Source: an uncultured bacterium
Lineage (GTDB): Bacteria > Bacillota > Clostridia > Oscillospirales > Acutalibacteraceae
Direction: 5' to 3'
DNA length: 22,826 nucleotides
Assembly (NCBI GenBank): GCA_934875675.1
Contig: CAKXIK010000003.1
Coordinates: 1 to 22,826 of the forward strand
Part shown: one piece after another, positions 1 through 7,293 of the stretch
How the letters are laid out: each line of letters begins with the position of its first letter
Numbering within the stretch: position 1 is the stretch's first letter
Notes under the pieces: model-generated
The model's database searches: none
What the model was told of the DNA's origin: nothing
Seen by the model: the letters and a program-made list of their open reading frames with translations, nothing else
Program-made: the position numbers and the translations under genes

Positions 1-2
1 GT

Positions 3-491
3 GTTAAGCAGAATGTTGGCAAACAGGAAACCGAGCGCCTGATTGCCTGCCGGAACCTGAATGAACTTTTTGCTTTGATGCAAAGTTCCATTCACACGAT
101 CTGTGCGGATAACCGAAAAAACATCTGTACGTCATATGGAAAACTGAAATCAGAAATTACGCAATATGTGGAACAACATTTTACAGATCCGGAAATTTGC
201 CGTACCCAGGTTGCGGATTTGTTTGGCATTTCAATATATTCTTTTTCCCGCTTATTTAAGGAAGCAACCGGATGCGGTTTTAAGGAATATCTGATTACAA
301 AAAAGATGGAACTTGCGCGTGAAAAAATCCTTACAACGGATCAGAATTTAAATCAAATTGCAGAAGAGGTCGGTTTTTTAAATGCGGAGCATTTTTCCAA
401 AATGTTTAAAAACTATTTTGGAGTAGCTCCAAGCCATTATCGGATTCAACAACAAAACAGTTTGTCTGGTTCCGGTATAGAATTGCAATAG
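3..491 (+). CDS. AraC-family transcriptional regulator, C-terminal part (5' end outside window)
   Basis: The frame is open to the left edge without a stop, so the gene is truncated by the window and its true start is not visible. The visible C-terminal part carries the double helix-turn-helix DNA-binding domain of AraC/XylS regulators. The first helix-turn-helix contains VADLFGISIYSFSRLFKEATG and the second contains IAEEVGFLNAEHFSKMFKNYFG, followed by the typical ending GVAPSHYR. The sensing domain lies outside the window, so ligand and targets are unknown. A short tail of about 14 residues follows the domain. A strong terminator follows 31 bases after the stop codon, so this gene ends its transcription unit. 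The family call is secure; the role is not known. Confidence 0.9.
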   Translation, partial: VKQNVGKQETERLIACRNLNELFALMQSSIHTICADNRKNICTSYGKLKSEITQYVEQHFTDPEICRTQVADLFGISIYSFSRLFKEATGCGFKEYLITKKMELAREKILTTDQNLNQIAEEVGFLNAEHFSKMFKNYFGVAPSHYRIQQQNSLSGSGIELQ

Positions 492-522
492 CAGTTATAC
501 GATTAATAGTTTGTGTGCCGAA

Positions 523-569
523 AATTAACCGCAATGCGAAGTTGTCTCGCATTGCGGTTAATTTTTTTT
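523..569 (+). terminator. Rho-independent terminator of the AraC-type gene
   Basis: A perfect 17-bp inverted repeat (523-539 with 547-563) with a 7-base loop is followed by a run of eight T. It lies just after the AraC-type stop codon. The A-rich left flank is short, so its main direction is rightward. Confidence 0.92.
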
Positions 570-621
570 ACGTGCGGATGGCATCGCATTTGCCGGAGTC
601 CAGCCGCAAATTATTGGAGGG

Positions 622-1187
622 CAAGCAGAAACCGAAAAGAGCAAAGTTGTTAGTGCGGTGGCACAGAAGAATTTCAAGTATCTGGGCTTCTGCCTTGGAA
701 AGAACGGAAAGGGCATCTACATTCGCGTCACCGCAAATCCTTGAGGAAAGATAGACAGAAGTTGAAAGAATTGACGTGCTGCAGTCAAGGGCGGAACGTA
801 TGTAACGTGATGCAAAAGGTGAAAGTATTTATCCGGGGATGGTGTGGCTACGACTATGTAGCAGACATAAAGCACATTTTACAGGGTTGGAACGAATGAC
901 TCAGAAGAAGAATTGCGTTTGTTACATCTGGAAACAGTGGAAGAAGCCGAGGAAAAGTTGCCAATCTGTGAAAGCCGGGCATACCGACAGGAAAGGATTA
1001 CCAATCGGGAAACTTCAGGCTGGGCTACCGGCGTATTGCCGGAAGCCCAGTTCTAACGCGTTGCATTACAAACGAAAAGCTCGCACTAGCCAGATATCAT
1101 GATTTCCCGGCACCGTACGAGCATCTCTGTAAACTGCACTTATGCAATGGAACCACCATGTACCGAACGGTACGCGCGGTGGTGTGA
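622..1187 (+). pseudogene. Group II intron-encoded reverse transcriptase/maturase, C-terminal remnant
   Basis: Family motifs appear in successive frames. FKYLGFCLGKNGKG (about 673-714) lies in one frame. HRKSLRK...FIRGWCGYDYVADIKHILQGWNE (729-896) lies in a second. IWKQWKKPRK (926-955) lies in a third. GIPTGKDY...LGYRRIAGSPVLTRCITNEKL (978 onward) is back in the second frame and runs to a stop at 1185-1187. An in-frame TGA at 897-899 sits where the family has Trp (NEW-LRRR). This amounts to at least three frameshifts and one nonsense change. The polymerase palm with the YADD motif is missing. The assignment rests on the remembered C-terminal family pattern (thumb, maturase X and GIP..Y..N.R.GYWRIA.SP motifs). 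Confidence 0.85.
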
Positions 1188-1227
1188 GAGGTTCGCTGAT
1201 CAACTTATGGTCAGCCTCCTACTCAAT
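1149..1227 (+). ncRNA. Group II intron domains V and VI
   Basis: Domain V: arms around ACCACC (1152-1157) and GGTGGT (1179-1184) enclose GTACC-GAAC-GGTAC (1160-1173) with a two-base bulge on the 3' side, then GTGAGAGG. Domain VI: GCTGATCA (1195-1202) pairs with TGGTCAGC (1208-1215), followed by CTCCTACTC. Two pairs in domain V appear altered (an A.C mismatch and a wobble), in line with decay. Confidence 0.75.
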
Positions 1228-1256
1228 TCAATTTCTGTTGTTTTAAGAAAAATTGA

Positions 1257-2036
1257 TTACAGGCTTAGCTTTTTTTCTGCCAATACGGCAGTGGCAAAGT
1301 AAAAACCGATTGCAAGAACTAAATTGATTGCCAATGAAATCAGAAGAAGTTCTGTGGAATTATCCAGGAAGAATGAGAAAGAAGGGTTGCTGGATTCCGT
1401 CATCGAATAGGTGAAGCGAAACGCTTTATCCATCACGAGCGAGGAAGAGATGATGCTGACTACCGCATTGATGGCGATGAAGATTCCGCCGGAAATTAAC
1501 CACCGGAATTTGACGTTGCCAAGCAAGGTGGTGGAAAGAGTGACAGAAAAATAAATGGTGATAATGGTGACAAACCACTGGATTAATGTATTGAAGACAA
1601 ACAGCAAAATCTGCGGAATATCGTTGGGGGATACCATAGAGATAATCTGCCCTAAAATATTGTCCTCCATATTCGCCACAATTTGCAGATTGAGCAGCCC
1701 GAGTGCACAGTAAAGAATAAAGCCAACCACCAGCACGAGCGCGGAGACAATCAGCTTGCTGCCGATAATCTGGTAAGCACTGCGGGGTGTTAGAAATGTC
1801 ATATATCCGGATTTTTTTGTGAGTTCCTCAGAATAAAGCTGGACGGAATAAATCAGGAGTGCAAGCAGTGAGAATGCACCTGCAATCACAAAGAAAACGC
1901 CGCCGAGTGCAAAAAGAGTATCATTTTGCAACCAAAATCCAAGCAGATAGACAGCCTCAATCAAAAATAGTGCCGCGGCGGTGATGATATACCATGCCCG
2001 CGATTTAATCAAATCATATTTAATTAGTTTCAGCAT
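1257..2036 (-). CDS. ABC-2-type membrane permease
   Basis: A 259-residue membrane protein and the permease partner of the ATPase encoded 27 bases upstream. It begins with a cytosolic amphipathic stretch (MLKLIKYDLIKSRAW), as in ABC-2 subunits that act on YtrB-like ATPases. About six hydrophobic segments follow (near 14-36, 42-65, 92-115, 143-167, 177-198 and 229-250). There is no signal peptide and no sequence motif that names a substrate. AAGGGG precedes the ATG at a suitable distance. By context this is the last gene of a GntR-ABC operon of the YtrA type, a group often linked to cell-envelope stress or peptide antibiotic response; that link is inference. No clear terminator follows. The group II intron relic ends about 30 bases past its stop, in the opposite direction. 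Confidence 0.8.
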   Translation of the reverse strand: MLKLIKYDLIKSRAWYIITAAALFLIEAVYLLGFWLQNDTLFALGGVFFVIAGAFSLLALLIYSVQLYSEELTKKSGYMTFLTPRSAYQIIGSKLIVSALVLVVGFILYCALGLLNLQIVANMEDNILGQIISMVSPNDIPQILLFVFNTLIQWFVTIITIYFSVTLSTTLLGNVKFRWLISGGIFIAINAVVSIISSSLVMDKAFRFTYSMTESSNPSFSFFLDNSTELLLISLAINLVLAIGFYFATAVLAEKKLSL

Positions 2037-2063
2037 AAATCATTTACCCCTTTCTTGCTTCAA

Positions 2064-3011
2064 TCAGTCATTTGGGCTGTCAGAATCGTCTTTGGAACCA
2101 TCCGGTGCATGTGCTGCTGAAACGCCTGGTTGCTGCGGATTTGAAACCGGAGCCGGAGGTGTTTGCTGCGGATATTGCGGTGCCTGACCGTAGTTTGGCG
2201 GGTAGTACGGCTGCGGTGCGTTCTGGTAGGGAGGCGTCTGCGGAATCTGTCCGGGCGCATAATAAGCCTGCGGAGGATATCCCGGAGTGCCGTAGGGCGG
2301 CTGACCGGGGATGTTCGGATAGCCGACCGAGTATATTTCTTTATAAAGTTCTACAATGGACTTGCCATGCTGCTCGCGAATATCTTCAGCTCTTCCGCTT
2401 AAAATTACCTGACCGCTGCGAAGCATGACGACGGTATCGGTAATCGGCTCCAATTCATCCAGGAGATGACTGGAGATGATAAAGGTTCTGCCGGCGCCGG
2501 TGTAACGGATGATCGAATTGATGATTTGATCCCGTCCGATCAGGTCGATACCGTTGAGCGGCTCATCCAGCATTACAATCTCAGCATTGCGCGCGAGAAT
2601 AGCGGCAATTTTCAGCTTTGCTGCCATACCGGAGGAAAGAGACTTTACCTTCATATCCATCGAAAGTTCCATAAAGCGGATCAGTTCCGCATATGCCCGG
2701 GAATCGAAATCCTCATAGAAATCCTCGTAAAACTGTCCCACATTGCCGATGTTCATGTAACTGTAATAAAACGGTTCCGTAGACATATAAGCAACTTTCG
2801 CTTTGGATTCCTTGCCGATGGGCAGCCCATTAAAGCTCACACTGCCTCGGGTGGGTTTCACAAGGCCTGCTCCGATTTTCATCAGTGTGCTTTTTCCGCT
2901 TCCGTTGGGACCCACCAGTGCACAAAGACAGCCGGGTTCAAACTGCAGACTGACGTTGGAGAGCGCTTGCCGCCCGCCGTACCCCTTTGTAATTGAATCA
3001 AACTTCAACAT
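2064..3011 (-). CDS. ABC transporter ATP-binding protein with Pro/Tyr/Gln-rich C-terminal tail
   Basis: The first 228 of 315 residues form a normal ABC ATPase: Walker A GPNGSGKST (34-42), signature LSSGM (125-129, one change from LSGGQ), Walker B IVMLDEP (145-151) and the switch histidine in ISSHLLDE (H182). The Q-loop region reads YMSTEP, without a canonical Gln. Residues 229-315 are a low-complexity tail rich in Pro, Tyr, Gln and Gly, ending in an acidic patch; it is expected to be disordered and is not part of the usual family. I chose the ATG at 3011 because GGAAAGG (3021-3027) lies 9 bases before it, while the ATG at 3020 directly abuts that site. The start overlaps the end of the GntR gene by 14 bases, suggesting translational coupling. 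It powers the permease encoded downstream. Confidence 0.88.
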   Translation of the reverse strand: MLKFDSITKGYGGRQALSNVSLQFEPGCLCALVGPNGSGKSTLMKIGAGLVKPTRGSVSFNGLPIGKESKAKVAYMSTEPFYYSYMNIGNVGQFYEDFYEDFDSRAYAELIRFMELSMDMKVKSLSSGMAAKLKIAAILARNAEIVMLDEPLNGIDLIGRDQIINSIIRYTGAGRTFIISSHLLDELEPITDTVVMLRSGQVILSGRAEDIREQHGKSIVELYKEIYSVGYPNIPGQPPYGTPGYPPQAYYAPGQIPQTPPYQNAPQPYYPPNYGQAPQYPQQTPPAPVSNPQQPGVSAAHAPDGSKDDSDSPND

Positions 3012-3399
3012 AAAAACCATCCTTTCCGGTTTCCTGATTATTCTGAGCGGTTAATGCGGTAGAAACAGTTGTCACAATTTCATCCGGAGAAAAACCGATT
3101 GCCTGCATTTCTTTTAAGAACGCAGCAGTAACCTCTGCGGACATTTCTTCTCTCAGTTTGGTTACAACCGTTTCATCCTCGGAGACAAATGTGCCGATGC
3201 CGCGCCGTGTAAAGGAAATGCCTTGGCTTTCCAGCTCCCGGTAAATGCGCTGCACCGTATTGGGATTAATTTTGTATTCGATTGCAAGATCCAGATTGGA
3301 AGGCAGTTTGTCGCCCGGACGCAAAATGCCGGATGCGATCTGGGACTTAATTCTGCGGGCAACCTGAAGATAGATTGGAATATTGTAATCGAAGTCCAT
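2998..3399 (-). CDS. GntR-family (YtrA subfamily) transcriptional regulator
   Basis: A 133-residue protein with a winged helix-turn-helix at the N terminus. Diagnostic parts are IYLQVARRIKSQIASGIL, PGDKLPSNLDLA, NPNTVQRIYRELE and the wing RRGIGTFV. The C-terminal part is short, about 60 residues, as in the YtrA subfamily, rather than a full ligand-binding domain. I place the start at the ATG at 3399, 7 bases after AGGAGG; a GTG two codons upstream lies too close to that site. It is the first gene of the operon with the ABC ATPase and permease. A palindrome across the -10 region points to autorepression. The inducer is unknown. Confidence 0.9.
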   Translation of the reverse strand: MDFDYNIPIYLQVARRIKSQIASGILRPGDKLPSNLDLAIEYKINPNTVQRIYRELESQGISFTRRGIGTFVSEDETVVTKLREEMSAEVTAAFLKEMQAIGFSPDEIVTTVSTALTAQNNQETGKDGFYVEV

Positions 3400-3425
3400 T
3401 GACACACCTCCTATGCATAGGATAA

Positions 3426-3469
3426 TAGTAAACTATTTAAATAGTATACTATTGTGATATAATTGTCAA
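3426..3469 (-). promoter_or_regulatory. Promoter and palindromic operator of the GntR-ABC operon
   Basis: On the minus strand TTGACA (3464-3469) and TACTAT (3441-3446) are 17 bases apart. A 26-bp near-perfect palindrome at 3426-3451, with halves TAGTAAACTA and TAGTATACTA around TTTAAA (one mismatched pair), covers the -10 element. This is the expected geometry for repression by the GntR protein encoded just downstream. Confidence 0.8.
3455..3463 (+). promoter_or_regulatory. Possible rightward extended -10 promoter
   Basis: TGATATAAT fits the TG-N-TATAAT extended -10 pattern on the plus strand. It lies between the operator and the -35 of the opposing GntR promoter. No good -35 is seen. It would start transcription near 3470, about 50 bases ahead of a small open frame. 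Confidence 0.4.
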
Positions 3470-3518
3470 GTACCTAAATAGCACTTTTAAAGGAAAAAGA
3501 TTAGGGAGACTTTATTAA

Positions 3519-3653
3519 ATGATAAGTAATACGATGCGACACTTCATAAATGCATTAAGAGGTATTGCGTCGGATATTGAATTGAAATGCTTAAAGGAGG
3601 CAGCTCTGATTTCTGCTTATTCGTTAGAGCAGAGGACAGACAAAAAATTATAA
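3519..3653 (+). CDS. Possible small protein of 44 residues, divergent from the GntR operon
   Basis: The ATG at 3519 follows GGGAG by 10 bases and opens a 44-codon frame ending in TAA. The protein begins MISNTMRHFINALRG and ends LEQRTDKKL; it is mixed polar/hydrophobic with one Cys and no clear membrane segment. I do not recognise a family. In favour are the ribosome site and the extended -10 sequence upstream, next to the GntR operator. Against it are the short length and the lack of a known homolog. A truncated gene remnant is equally possible. Confidence 0.3.
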   Translation: MISNTMRHFINALRGIASDIELKCLKEAALISAYSLEQRTDKKL

Positions 3654-3991
3654 GATAACAGATGAGGGGTAAAGCCCTATTGTGAAATGGTAAGAAATAA
3701 TTCACGTTTATAATTTATTTGTTCGAGGAAACCGGAGAGCACTTCATGCAAATTGAAGATTTGTCCCGACAAGCTGTCTGCGCATGGCAACCTTACCGAC
3801 CAAATCTTTAATGGCTGAATTTTTGGTGATCCTTCAGCGCATGGAAGCCGTTTCGTCATTACATGGCTCCAACAATTTGCCGGAAAATCAAGTGGGTGGT
3901 TCGCAAAAGCGGGATGTGACCACCTCTAACGGGAAATTCGCCTGAATTTTGACGGCGCGTAATATTTGATTTCCAACAGAACAAAGACAAG
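3654..3991. other. Intergenic stretch without a recognisable gene
   Basis: Short minus-strand frames exist here, but one runs through the antiporter terminator and neither has a convincing ribosome site or a recognisable protein. The octamer GCGCATGG occurs twice (near 3780 and 3837), and a small inverted repeat (GTGGTTCGC with GCGGGATGTGACCAC) lies near 3895-3925. I cannot assign a function. Confidence 0.5.
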
Positions 3992-4029
3992 AAAAAAAGA
4001 GGGTTGACTACATCGGTCAATCCCTCTTT
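3992..4029 (-). terminator. Rho-independent terminator of the antiporter gene
   Basis: On the minus strand, AAAGAGGG-a-TTGAC pairs with GTCAA-c-CCTCTTT around a 7-base loop, followed by a T-rich run (seen as GAAAAAAAG on the plus strand at 3991-3999). It begins 18 bases past the antiporter stop. Confidence 0.85.
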
Positions 4030-4046
4030 GTAAGTGATACAATCCA

Positions 4047-5417
4047 TCAGATATTGTGTCGGACATCGGACTCTTCAGATTCGAAATCAGAGGCCGCAGG
4101 ATCTTGCGAACAGGTGCGGGGTTCTGCTGGATTCAAGTCGTCTTCCGCAGAGATAGTGGCATCGGTCAGCTCCGGTTCACATGGTTCGCAGGGCAGCTCC
4201 TCGGCATGGGAAGAAATATCTCTGGGGATTACCCCGGCAAGTACTAAAGCGGCCTTGGCGCTTGCCGGACCGATTAACTCATAGAGCACGGACGAGCAAA
4301 GGATAATGGTGAGAAACGCGCTGCCTAATTCGGCAGGAAGCATCCGCTGCCCCAAGAAAGCCAGCCCGATTGCAACACCGGCTTGGGGAATCAATGCTAA
4401 TCCAAGATAATTCCTTGTTTTGACGGAGGATTTTGTAATGGCACAGCCCAGAAATGCTCCTGCATATTTTCCTGCAATGCGAATGAGAAAATAGGCAAAG
4501 CCCACCAAACCGATGGTTCCAAGCGCTGCAACGTTCAGATTCATGCCCGAAACAATGAAGAACATGGAAAGTACAGGCGGTGTAAAGTTATTCAGCTGAC
4601 GGAACAACTTTTTGTCACGTGTCAGGTTAATATAGGTGGCACCGAACACCATGCAGGACAGCAGCGGAGAAACATTGAGCGCTGCGCAGATTCCGCAAAG
4701 CCCAAGAAGCATGGCGATTGCAAGAATCAGGCGATTGTCCTTGCTGCGCTGAGGAGTAAGCAGACGGCTGAGCAGGAATCCGCACAAAAAACCAAGGGCG
4801 ATTGCGCAAAGGTTAAAAATTACAGGAAGGAGAATATCCCAAACCGTGGCGGAACTGCCCTCTGTGCCTGCCACTGCGGTGACAATGCTGAACGCAAGCA
4901 GACAAATTACATCATCCAATGCGACGACTTGCAGCAGAGTGTTGACAAATTCGCCCTTGGCGTGATATTGGTTAATGGTCATCATCGTACTGGCCGGAGC
5001 GGTAGCGGTTGCAATTGCTCCCAGCAACAGGCTGAACTTCAAATCCAGCCGGAAAATAAACAGCATACCCAATGTTACGAGGATGCCGGCGACCAGTGAT
5101 TCTAAAATCGTAATAATCATAATCCGGCTGCCGGTTCGCCGAATTACTTTTTTCTTAAAAAATTTGCCGACACCAAAGGAAATGAACGCCAATGCAATGT
5201 CACTGACAAAACTCATTCCTTTCGTAATGTCCGGAGAAATTGCACCAAGTACATAAGGTCCGATTAAAATGCCGGCAAGAATGTATCCGCTTACATTGGG
5301 CAGTTTTAGTAATTTTGTAAGACGTGTAACTAAAAAACCGGAAAATAGAATGATCGCCAATGCAATCAGGATAACGGTACTGCTGCTCAGATTCTGGTAT
5401 AGCGTGTATAATTTCAC
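4047..5417 (-). CDS. CPA2-type cation:proton antiporter (Kef/Nap-like) with acidic C-terminal tail
   Basis: A 456-residue protein with about 12 hydrophobic segments up to residue 400. It carries the CPA2 hallmark LPNVSGYILAGILIGP (39-54), a helix-break motif ATATAPAS (136-143) and the paired aspartates ALDD (D168-D169) expected at the ion site. By family it exchanges Na+ or K+ for H+ across the cytoplasmic membrane; the ion cannot be told from sequence. No TrkA-N/RCK domain follows. Instead residues 401-456 form an acidic, probably disordered tail with PCEPCEPE (409-416) and many Glu/Asp/Ser. The start is GTG, 9 bases after AAGGAG. It diverges from a LysR gene, its likely regulator, and ends at its own terminator, so it is probably transcribed alone. 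Confidence 0.87.
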   Translation of the reverse strand: MKLYTLYQNLSSSTVILIALAIILFSGFLVTRLTKLLKLPNVSGYILAGILIGPYVLGAISPDITKGMSFVSDIALAFISFGVGKFFKKKVIRRTGSRIMIITILESLVAGILVTLGMLFIFRLDLKFSLLLGAIATATAPASTMMTINQYHAKGEFVNTLLQVVALDDVICLLAFSIVTAVAGTEGSSATVWDILLPVIFNLCAIALGFLCGFLLSRLLTPQRSKDNRLILAIAMLLGLCGICAALNVSPLLSCMVFGATYINLTRDKKLFRQLNNFTPPVLSMFFIVSGMNLNVAALGTIGLVGFAYFLIRIAGKYAGAFLGCAITKSSVKTRNYLGLALIPQAGVAIGLAFLGQRMLPAELGSAFLTIILCSSVLYELIGPASAKAALVLAGVIPRDISSHAEELPCEPCEPELTDATISAEDDLNPAEPRTCSQDPAASDFESEESDVRHNI

Positions 5418-5465
5418 GGCAGATCGCTCCTTTTATATGAATTAGAAATCACACGGAGACTGAGT

Positions 5466-5491
5466 CAAAGGAAGGGATTATCCCAACTTTG
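5466..5491. promoter_or_regulatory. Inverted repeat in the antiporter/lysR intergenic region
   Basis: CAAAG and GGGAT (5466-5478) mirror ATCCC and CTTTG (5480-5491) with a small internal loop. It falls in the 5' leader of the antiporter and just before the candidate lysR promoter. It could be a leader hairpin or a LysR-type operator; sequence does not decide. Confidence 0.4.
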
Positions 5492-5516
5492 TCAGTTGCA
5501 TTTTATATCATATTAT
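5489..5516 (+). promoter_or_regulatory. Candidate lysR promoter
   Basis: TTGTCA (5489-5494), 16 bases, TATTAT (5511-5516). The predicted start near 5523 overlaps the opposing antiporter promoter. Confidence 0.4.
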
Positions 5517-5522
5517 GGTAAC

Positions 5523-5550
5523 ATTATAGCGTTAATCACAATAAAGTCAA
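5523..5550 (-). promoter_or_regulatory. Candidate antiporter promoter
   Basis: On the minus strand TTGACT (5545-5550) is followed after 16 bases by TATAAT (5523-5528). It leaves a leader of about 100 bases before the GTG start. Confidence 0.6.
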
Positions 5551-5604
5551 ATTATATTTATTTTATACGATATAAAATTTTATTATGCAAGGAGGCCGTG
5601 TATC

Positions 5605-6507
5605 ATGATAGATCCGAAAATTGAAACGCTGCTTAAAGTGTGTGAAATCGGAAATTTTACAAGGGCAGCAGAAGAGCTTGCGCTAACACAGCCTGCTGTA
5701 AGCCAACATATCAAGCAGTTGGAAAAAGACTTGAATATCCGCATTTTCAATCGCGGAGATGGCGGATTAAAGTTGACTGCTGAAGGCGAAATTGTTGTAA
5801 AATATGCAAAACGGATAAAAATGCTTTATTTGAATATGCAGCAAAGCCTGACGGATGCAAGGCATCATGCAACCAGATTGTCGGTTGGGCTGACTCACAC
5901 GGCGGAAAGTAACCTGATGGCAGAGGTTTTGGCAAAATACTGTAACGAAGAAAATAATGTAAAGCTTACGATTCTTTCTGATACGATAAATAATCTTTAT
6001 GCAAAATTAAAAACATATGAAATCGATCTTGCTATTGTAGAGGGAAAAATCAATGACCCCAATCTGAGTTCCATTTTGCTCGATACCGATTGTTTGATGA
6101 TGGCAGTTTCCAACAACAATCCGTTGGCAAAAAAGAGCATGGTGACTCTCGATGAATTGAAGCAAGAAAAAATGATTTTGCGTCTGCCGAATTCAGGGAC
6201 ACGCAATCTGTTTATTTCCCATTTGGAAAGCAATAATGTTTCCATCGATGAATTCAATGTTATTCTGGAAGTGGATAATATTGCCACGATCAAGGATTTG
6301 ATTCGACGGGATTTCGGGGTTTCAATTCTGGCAAGGAGCGCATGCATGGATGAGGTGCGCAAAGGCAAACTGAAGGTATTGCCGGTAGAAAACCTGAGCA
6401 TGATCCGTGAGGTGAACATTGTTTACCACAAGGATTTTGCACATGCAGATATTCTGCATGGAATTACCCGCATATATTATGATATGGTCAAGAAATATGA
6501 CATTTAA
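5605..6507 (+). CDS. LysR-family transcriptional regulator
   Basis: A 300-residue protein of normal LysR length. The N-terminal winged helix-turn-helix (about 1-60) reads FTRAAEELALTQPAVSQHIKQLEKDL, typical of the family. The rest is the two-lobed substrate-binding type effector domain, with the usual IEGKI-like strand and a late GVSIL motif. The ATG lies 8 bases after AAGGAGG. It is divergent from the antiporter and is the best candidate to control it; LysR proteins commonly regulate the gene opposite them and themselves. The co-inducer is not evident. Downstream, radC has its own promoter-like site, so lysR is probably a single-gene unit. Confidence 0.92.
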   Translation: MIDPKIETLLKVCEIGNFTRAAEELALTQPAVSQHIKQLEKDLNIRIFNRGDGGLKLTAEGEIVVKYAKRIKMLYLNMQQSLTDARHHATRLSVGLTHTAESNLMAEVLAKYCNEENNVKLTILSDTINNLYAKLKTYEIDLAIVEGKINDPNLSSILLDTDCLMMAVSNNNPLAKKSMVTLDELKQEKMILRLPNSGTRNLFISHLESNNVSIDEFNVILEVDNIATIKDLIRRDFGVSILARSACMDEVRKGKLKVLPVENLSMIREVNIVYHKDFAHADILHGITRIYYDMVKKYDI

Positions 6508-6519
6508 TATGCGGAAGTA

Positions 6520-6548
6520 TTGCATATTTTAAAAAGAAATGATATACT
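6520..6548 (+). promoter_or_regulatory. Promoter of the radC-uvrB-uvrA operon
   Basis: TTGCAT (6520-6525), 17 bases, TATACT (6543-6548). A short hairpin CCGCAG/CTGCGG follows in the leader before the radC ribosome site. I saw no LexA-type box nearby. Confidence 0.6.
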
Positions 6549-6584
6549 TAACCCGCAGGTATTTCTGCGGCGGGAGGATGCCGG

Positions 6585-7271
6585 ATGGAACACCAAGGTC
6601 ACCGCGAACGCTTGCGCCGTCGATATGAAACAGAAGGAATCGATGGCTTTGAAATGCACAATGTGTTGGAATTGCTGCTGTTTTATACCATTCCACGCAA
6701 GGATACGAATGAGATTGCACATCGGTTGGAAGAAAAATTCGGTTCCCTTTCCGCTGTTTTGGAAGCACCTGAAGAAGAATTGCAAAAAGTGGAGGGAATC
6801 GGACCGCAAGCCGCATCTTTTTTGCATTTCATCCCGCAAATCTGCCGAAAATATATGCAGGATATTTCACAACCGCAAGGTGAATGCATACACTCATCGG
6901 AAGAAGCGGGAAGGTATCTTTCTGCGCGGTTTATTGGTGTGCAGGAAGAAATTGTGGTGCTGCTGCTTGTCTCTGCAACCGGCAAAATCCGTTTTTGTGA
7001 CACGATTGCCCGCGGCGGATTCCATTCAGCAGAGGTGGATATTCGTAAGCTGCTTTCCCTTGGCATGAAATTTAAATCCTCATCGGCTATTTTGGCGCAT
7101 AATCACCCCAGCGGTGTTGCGTTGCCTTCGCAGGATGATCTGGAAACAACCGGAGCGATTTGCAAGGCACTTGAATCCGTCGGTGTGCACTTGATTGATC
7201 ATATTATTGTTGCGGAAGGTGACTATGTTTCCCTTGCGGACAGCGGAATTTTGGAAGATCTGCGGCAATAA
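6585..7271 (+). CDS. radC: RadC-family JAB/JAMM-domain protein
   Basis: A 228-residue protein of full family length. A helix-hairpin-helix lies at about 50-76 (ELQKVEGIGPQAA). The JAB/MPN metalloprotease-like domain follows, with the metal motif H172-N-H174-PSG and D185 (SQDD). RadC proteins were once tied to DNA repair, but their biochemical role is unsettled; the JAMM residues suggest a Zn-dependent hydrolase. The start at 6585 follows GGAGG by 6 bases. The uvrB gene begins 22 bases after its stop, so it is the first gene of a repair operon, which supports a link to DNA damage by association only. Confidence 0.93.
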   Translation: MEHQGHRERLRRRYETEGIDGFEMHNVLELLLFYTIPRKDTNEIAHRLEEKFGSLSAVLEAPEEELQKVEGIGPQAASFLHFIPQICRKYMQDISQPQGECIHSSEEAGRYLSARFIGVQEEIVVLLLVSATGKIRFCDTIARGGFHSAEVDIRKLLSLGMKFKSSSAILAHNHPSGVALPSQDDLETTGAICKALESVGVHLIDHIIVAEGDYVSLADSGILEDLRQ

Positions 7272-7293
7272 TTCCAATAACGGAGGTTTTCGG

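Larger units (their letters stand above)
622..1227 (+). mobile_element. Degenerate group II intron relic (3' half)
   Basis: The stretch holds the C-terminal part of a group II intron reverse transcriptase/maturase in broken frames, directly followed by a domain V-like hairpin and a domain VI-like hairpin. This is the order seen at the 3' end of bacterial retrointrons. The 5' ribozyme half and the catalytic RT domain are absent, so the element cannot be active by itself. The 3' border is placed near 1227, after the CTCCTACTC block that follows the domain VI hairpin. The left border is uncertain: I can follow protein similarity only back to about 622. The interval sits between the AraC terminator and the 3' end of the minus-strand permease gene, a neutral site. 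Confidence 0.82.

Noticed and set aside
515..754. 79-codon plus-strand frame
   Set aside because: It runs through the AraC terminator and reads the intron reverse-transcriptase remnant in the wrong frame.
3859..4047. 62-codon minus-strand frame after the antiporter
   Set aside because: It reads through the antiporter's terminator hairpin and has no ribosome site or recognisable protein.
7195..7293. 33-residue extension of UvrB into radC
   Set aside because: A good GGAGG site precedes the ATG at 7294, and the extension does not resemble UvrB.
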